Shown piece by piece: positions 6,678 through 9,806 of a DNA stretch of 9,806 nucleotides. The notes beneath the pieces are model-generated. The model was not told the origin of the DNA. It was given only the letters and a program-made list of their open reading frames with translations, and searched no databases. Position 1 is the first letter of the stretch. Every line of letters starts with the position of its first letter. Made by a program: the position numbers and the translations under genes. The stretch is from Halobacteriales archaeon QS_5_70_15 (GTDB lineage Archaea > Halobacteriota > Halobacteria > Halobacteriales > Haloarculaceae): the NCBI GenBank assembly GCA_003022005.1, contig PXRQ01000064.1, positions 40,027 through 49,832 on the forward strand, in the 5' to 3' direction.

Positions 6678-8048
6678 ATGGACGAGACAGCCACCGGGTC
6701 GGGGGGACCGGGGGGCGTCGGGGGACCGGGCGGTCCGGTCGGAATCGTCGGGCTCGGTTACGTCGGGACGTCGCTCGCGGCGGTGCTCGCCGAGGGCGGC
6801 TACGCCGTCAGGGGCGTCGACGTCGACGCGACCGTCGTCGACCGCGTCGCCGGGGGCCAGTGCCCCATCGAGGAGGACGGTATCACCGAGCGGTTCGAGC
6901 GGTACGCCCGCGAGGGCCGGATCACCGCGAGCACGGACGCCTCGACCGTCGCGGACTGTCCGACGGTGCTCGTCACCGTCGGGACGCCGCTGGCGGCGGC
7001 GGACCCCGACCTCTCGGCGGTCGAGGCCGCCACCGCGGACGTCGCCCCACACGTCGACCGGGGGGAGCTCGTCGTCTACCGGAGCACCCTCCCCGCGATG
7101 GCGACCGAGACGACCGTCGCGCCGCTGTTCGCCGAGGGCTCGGGACTGGAGCCCGGTGCCGACTTCCACCTCGCGTTCTGTCCCGAGCGGATGGCAGAGG
7201 GGTCGGCCTACGAGGACCTCACCACGACGCCGGTGGTCGTCGGCGGCCTCTCGGCGGGCTCCCGGGACGCGGCCGAGTCGTTCTGGTCCTCGCTCGGCCT
7301 CGAGACCGTCCCGGTCTCGGACCCGACCGCCGCCGAGCTCGCGAAGCTGGCGGACAACTGGTGGATCGACCTGAACATCGCGTTGGCGAACGAGCTCGCG
7401 ATCCTCTCCGAGACGCTCGGAACCGACGCGATGGAGGTCATCTCGGCGGCGAACACGCTCCCGAAGGGCCAGCACAACGTGAACATCCTCTACCCGGGCG
7501 CGGGTGTGGGCGGGAGCTGTCTCCACAAGGACCCGCTGTTCGTCGCGAGCCTCGGCGAGGAGCACGGGCTGGACCTCGAGACCCCGCGGGTCTCCCGGCG
7601 GGTGAACGACCGGATGCCCGGGCACGTCGTCGACCTGACCCGGGAGGCGCTCGGCGGTGACCTCGCCGGGGCCACTGTCGCGGTCCTGGGAGTGGCGTTC
7701 AAGGCCGCCACGGACGACACGCGGAACACGCCCGCCGTGCCCGTCATCGAGGGGCTCCGCGAGGGGGGCGCGGACGTCCGCGCCACCGACTCATACGTCC
7801 CGGCCGCGGAGGTCGAGGAACTGCTCGGCCTGAGGCCGACCCGACTCCCCGAAGCGCTCGACGGCGCCGCCGCCGTCGTGATCGTCACCGACCACGGGGC
7901 CTACCGGGCGCTCACCCCCGAGACCCTCCGCGAGCGGGTCGGCCACGACTCGTTCGCGGTCGTCGACGGCCGCCACGTCTTCGCGCCCGACGCCTTCGAC
8001 GGGACCGGCGTCACCTACCGCGGCGTGGGGCGTGGTGCCCGTGAGTGA
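6678..8048 (+). CDS. nucleotide-sugar dehydrogenase (UDP-Glc/GDP-Man dehydrogenase family)
   Basis: This 456-residue NAD-dependent enzyme should oxidise the C6 hydroxyl of a nucleotide sugar to a carboxylate, giving a UDP- or GDP-hexuronate. The Rossmann motif GLGYVG is at 25-30, with Asp48 ending strand 2 and favouring NAD. The catalytic set is intact and correctly spaced: Lys223 and Asn227 in AKLADNWW, then GAGVGGSCLHKDP with nucleophile Cys281, Lys284 and Asp285. A UDP-binding C-terminal domain follows (about 330-450), with GVAFKAATDDTRNTP near its start. The overall pattern is closer to UDP-N-acetylmannosaminuronate (WecC-like) dehydrogenases than to classic UDP-glucose dehydrogenase, but the substrate is not certain. 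The first 20 residues are Gly/Pro-rich and unusual for the family. The start is supported by a TATA-like box 28 bases upstream. Its 3' end overlaps the next gene, so translation is probably coupled. Confidence 0.92.
   Translation: MDETATGSGGPGGVGGPGGPVGIVGLGYVGTSLAAVLAEGGYAVRGVDVDATVVDRVAGGQCPIEEDGITERFERYAREGRITASTDASTVADCPTVLVTVGTPLAAADPDLSAVEAATADVAPHVDRGELVVYRSTLPAMATETTVAPLFAEGSGLEPGADFHLAFCPERMAEGSAYEDLTTTPVVVGGLSAGSRDAAESFWSSLGLETVPVSDPTAAELAKLADNWWIDLNIALANELAILSETLGTDAMEVISAANTLPKGQHNVNILYPGAGVGGSCLHKDPLFVASLGEEHGLDLETPRVSRRVNDRMPGHVVDLTREALGGDLAGATVAVLGVAFKAATDDTRNTPAVPVIEGLREGGADVRATDSYVPAAEVEELLGLRPTRLPEALDGAAAVVIVTDHGAYRALTPETLRERVGHDSFAVVDGRHVFAPDAFDGTGVTYRGVGRGARE
6698..6733 (+). 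repeat. short tandem repeat encoding the Gly/Pro-rich N-terminus
   Basis: Two near-identical units lie head to tail at 6698-6716 and 6717-6733. Both start GTCGGGGG, share GACCGGG, and are G-rich. They encode the repeated GGPGG stretches of the dehydrogenase N-terminus. This looks like a local duplication that lengthened a disordered tail. Confidence 0.5.
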
Positions 8049-9111
8049 CGACGAGCCCCGGATCACCGGGGGAACCGGCGTCGTGGACCCCGACGACGCG
8101 GACGACCGCGTTCTCGTCACTGGGGCAGCAGGGTTCGTCGGTCGGCACCTCGTCCCGCGCCTGCTCGAGGGCGCACGCGAGGTGGTCGCCACCGACGTCG
8201 AGCCCGAACCCCCGGAACGGTACGCCGACCGGGTGAACGGCGACCGGCTCTCGTACGTCCAGGGGGACCTGACCGACTCCGGGTTCCGCGAGGACCTGCT
8301 CGCCGAGCCGTTCGACCGGGTCTTCCATCTGGCGGCCGTCGTCGGCGTCAACGAGTACGTCGAGAACCCCCTGCGCGTGACGGAGGTGAACGTCGTCGCG
8401 ACCGAGCGGATGCTCGAATCCCTCGTCGACCGGGACGTCCGGTTCGTGTTCATCAGCACCTCGGAGGTGTACGGCCGTAACCCCGAGGTCCCCTGGTCCG
8501 AGGAGGACGACCGGGTGCTCGGGCCGCCGACCGTCGCCCGCTGGTCCTACTCGAGTTCGAAAGCCGCCTGCGAGCACATGCTCCACGGGCTCTCGGCGGC
8601 CGAAGGGCCGTTCGAGGCGACGGTCGTCCGCCCGTTCAACCTCTACGGTCCCGGCCAGCGCCCCGACTTCGTCCTCCCGGCGTTCGTCGACCGGCTCGTC
8701 TCGGGCGAGCCCCCGACGGTGTTCGACGGCGGCGACCAGACCCGGTGTTTCACCTACGTCGAGGACTTCGTCGAGGGACTGCTCCGGGCCTCGATCCATC
8801 CCGACGCGGCGGGCGAGGCGTTCAACCTCGGGAGCACCCGCGAGACGCGGATCCGCGACCTCGCGGAGACGGTCGTCGGGGCCGCCGACGCCGACGTCGA
8901 CCCCGAGTTCGTCGACGGCGAGGAGGTGTACGGCGACTCCTACGAGGACCTCCAGCGGCGCGTCCCGGACGCCTCGAAGGCGAGCGAGGTCCTCGGCTGG
9001 GAGGCGACGACCCCGCTCGAGACGGGCATCGACCGGGTCCTCGCGTGGCGCCGGGCACGGGAGGAGACGGGACCGGGCGGGCCGACCGGTGCCGGGGCGC
9101 CCGAGTCGTGA
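8041..9111 (+). CDS. NAD-dependent epimerase/dehydratase (extended SDR), possibly UXS-like
   Basis: This 356-residue extended short-chain dehydrogenase should remodel a nucleotide sugar. The NAD motif GAAGFVG is at 28-34. The active site has Thr140 in STSEVYG (139-145) plus Tyr170 and Lys174 in YSSSK. RPFNLYGPGQRPD and RCFTYVEDFVEGL are standard features of the family. The STSEVYG form, with a Glu after the second Ser, is seen in UDP-glucuronate decarboxylases (human UXS1, E. coli ArnA). With a dehydrogenase just upstream that would allow decarboxylation of a UDP-hexuronate, but 4-epimerases share much of this pattern. I chose the GTG at 8041, which gives MSDDEP, an ordinary haloarchaeal N-terminus. 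A GTG at 8032 would add three residues. Either start overlaps the preceding gene, and the stop overlaps the next start by four bases. Confidence 0.88.
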   Translation: MSDDEPRITGGTGVVDPDDADDRVLVTGAAGFVGRHLVPRLLEGAREVVATDVEPEPPERYADRVNGDRLSYVQGDLTDSGFREDLLAEPFDRVFHLAAVVGVNEYVENPLRVTEVNVVATERMLESLVDRDVRFVFISTSEVYGRNPEVPWSEEDDRVLGPPTVARWSYSSSKAACEHMLHGLSAAEGPFEATVVRPFNLYGPGQRPDFVLPAFVDRLVSGEPPTVFDGGDQTRCFTYVEDFVEGLLRASIHPDAAGEAFNLGSTRETRIRDLAETVVGAADADVDPEFVDGEEVYGDSYEDLQRRVPDASKASEVLGWEATTPLETGIDRVLAWRRAREETGPGGPTGAGAPES

Positions 9112-9806
9112 CCCTCCTGGTCGTCGGGGCGAGCGGACTCCTCGGCGGTGAACGTCGTCGCGGCCGCGCGCGAACGGGGCATGCGGGTCCGCGGGACCTA
9201 CCTCACGGACGACCCGGTCGGCGGGCCGGACGACGCCCCGGCGTTCGACGGCGGGGTCGAGACGGTCCGGTTCGACGTCACCGGCGGATCGGACGCGGAC
9301 GCCGACCTCCAGTCGCTCCTCTCGGACGTCGATCGGACGGTCAACTGCGCGGCGCTCGCCGACGTCGACGCCTGCGAGACCGACCCCCGGCGTTCGCGGG
9401 CGGTGAACGCGGCGTGACCCGGGCGGCTCGCGGCCGCCTGTGCCGCCCGGGGGGTACCGCTGTGTCACGTCTCGACGGACTACGTCCTCGACGGCCGGGA
9501 CCCGCCGTACGCGGAGTCCGACGCCACCGACCCGCTCGGGGTCTACGGCGAGACGAAACCGGCCGGCGAACGGGCCGTCCGGGACGTGGCCGACGCCGGC
9601 CGCGCGGGATGGGACCCGCCGGTCCTCCGGCTCTCGTTCCTCTGGGGGGCCGACCGGACGGCCGGCGCGCTGGCGGGGTTCCCGGCGTGGGTCGCCTCGG
9701 AGCTCCGGAGCGGGGGGACGCTCCCGCTGTTCGTCGACCAGCGGGTGACGCCGACCCGTGCCGGCCACGCCGCCGGGGCCGCGGTCGACCTGCTCGACGC
9801 GGACGC
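9108..9806 (+). pseudogene. RmlD-like sugar reductase, disrupted (runs off right edge)
   Basis: The remains of an RmlD/dTDP-4-dehydrorhamnose reductase-like SDR begin at GTG 9108, overlapping the previous stop as GTGA. The start reads MTLLVVGASGLLGG, a good Rossmann motif. The homology then jumps at about 9147-9150 into the +1 frame, as if one base were extra, continuing NVVAAARERGMRVRGTYLTDD. That frame holds NCAALADVDACETDP and reaches VNAA before an in-frame TGA at 9415-9417. After the TGA the same frame resumes with VSTDYVLDG and YGETKPAGE (Tyr and Lys of the SDR site) and stays open to the window edge. Apart from the two lesions the gene looks well preserved, so decay is recent or the sequence has errors near this end. 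The frame starting at 9108 also stays open to the edge, but past 9147 it is Arg-rich and unrelated to the family. The end is beyond the window. Confidence 0.78.

Noticed and set aside
9147..9417. Programmed frameshifting or stop readthrough to rescue the RmlD-like gene
   Set aside because: No slippery run, stimulatory structure or selenocysteine-type signal is evident. Two separate events would be needed, so decay or sequence error is simpler.
9440..9748. 102-codon frame at the right end
   Set aside because: It is Arg/Ser/Pro-rich and out of frame with the clear RmlD-like motifs (VSTDYVLDG, YGETK) in the same DNA.
8011..9768. 585-codon open frame on the minus strand across the sugar cassette
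   Set aside because: It mirrors the coding frame of the plus-strand genes, is rich in Arg, Val, Asp and Gly in a shadow pattern, and matches no family I recognise. Long antisense frames are expected in DNA this GC-rich.

Overview
The window looks like a piece of a haloarchaeal chromosome (class Halobacteria). It is very GC-rich and the proteins are strongly acidic. It carries an archaeal-type translation factor EF-2, and several genes have a short AT-rich box about 27 bases before the start codon, which is the usual arrangement for leaderless haloarchaeal transcripts. I cannot name the genus from sequence alone.

Layout, left to right. The N-terminal part of an MFS transporter (minus strand) runs off the left edge and is divergent from fusA (EF-2, 504-2687, plus). 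fusA converges on a peroxiredoxin-like gene (2808-3338, minus). The peroxiredoxin is divergent from a cupin gene with a C-terminal zinc ribbon (3457-3972), which is followed by a small DCC/DUF393 thiol-disulfide protein (4040-4444). A hairpin-rich gap separates this from a CPBP-family membrane protease (4556-5140, minus). Next comes an acyl-CoA dehydrogenase whose key residues match glutaryl-CoA dehydrogenase (5309-6472, minus). From 6678 to the right edge, three overlapping plus-strand genes form a nucleotide-sugar cassette: a UDP-sugar/GDP-sugar dehydrogenase, an extended SDR epimerase/decarboxylase, and an RmlD-like reductase.

How the genes relate. The left and middle genes are mostly single-gene units with their own promoters, covering translation, redox defence, lysine/tryptophan or aromatic catabolism, and membrane proteolysis. 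Only the three sugar genes look like an operon, by their 8-base and 4-base overlaps. They probably supply an activated sugar for S-layer N-glycans or exopolysaccharide. The last gene is broken: its homology needs a frame change near codon 14, and an in-frame TGA follows about 90 codons later.

I did not find a clearly new defence or mobile system. No CRISPR array, tRNA, rRNA or intact insertion sequence is visible. Gene-free gaps are all shorter than about 210 bases. The points most worth a second look are the damaged RmlD-like gene, the cupin with an altered metal site plus zinc ribbon, the peroxiredoxin lacking its conserved proline, and the hairpin cluster at 4461-4545.
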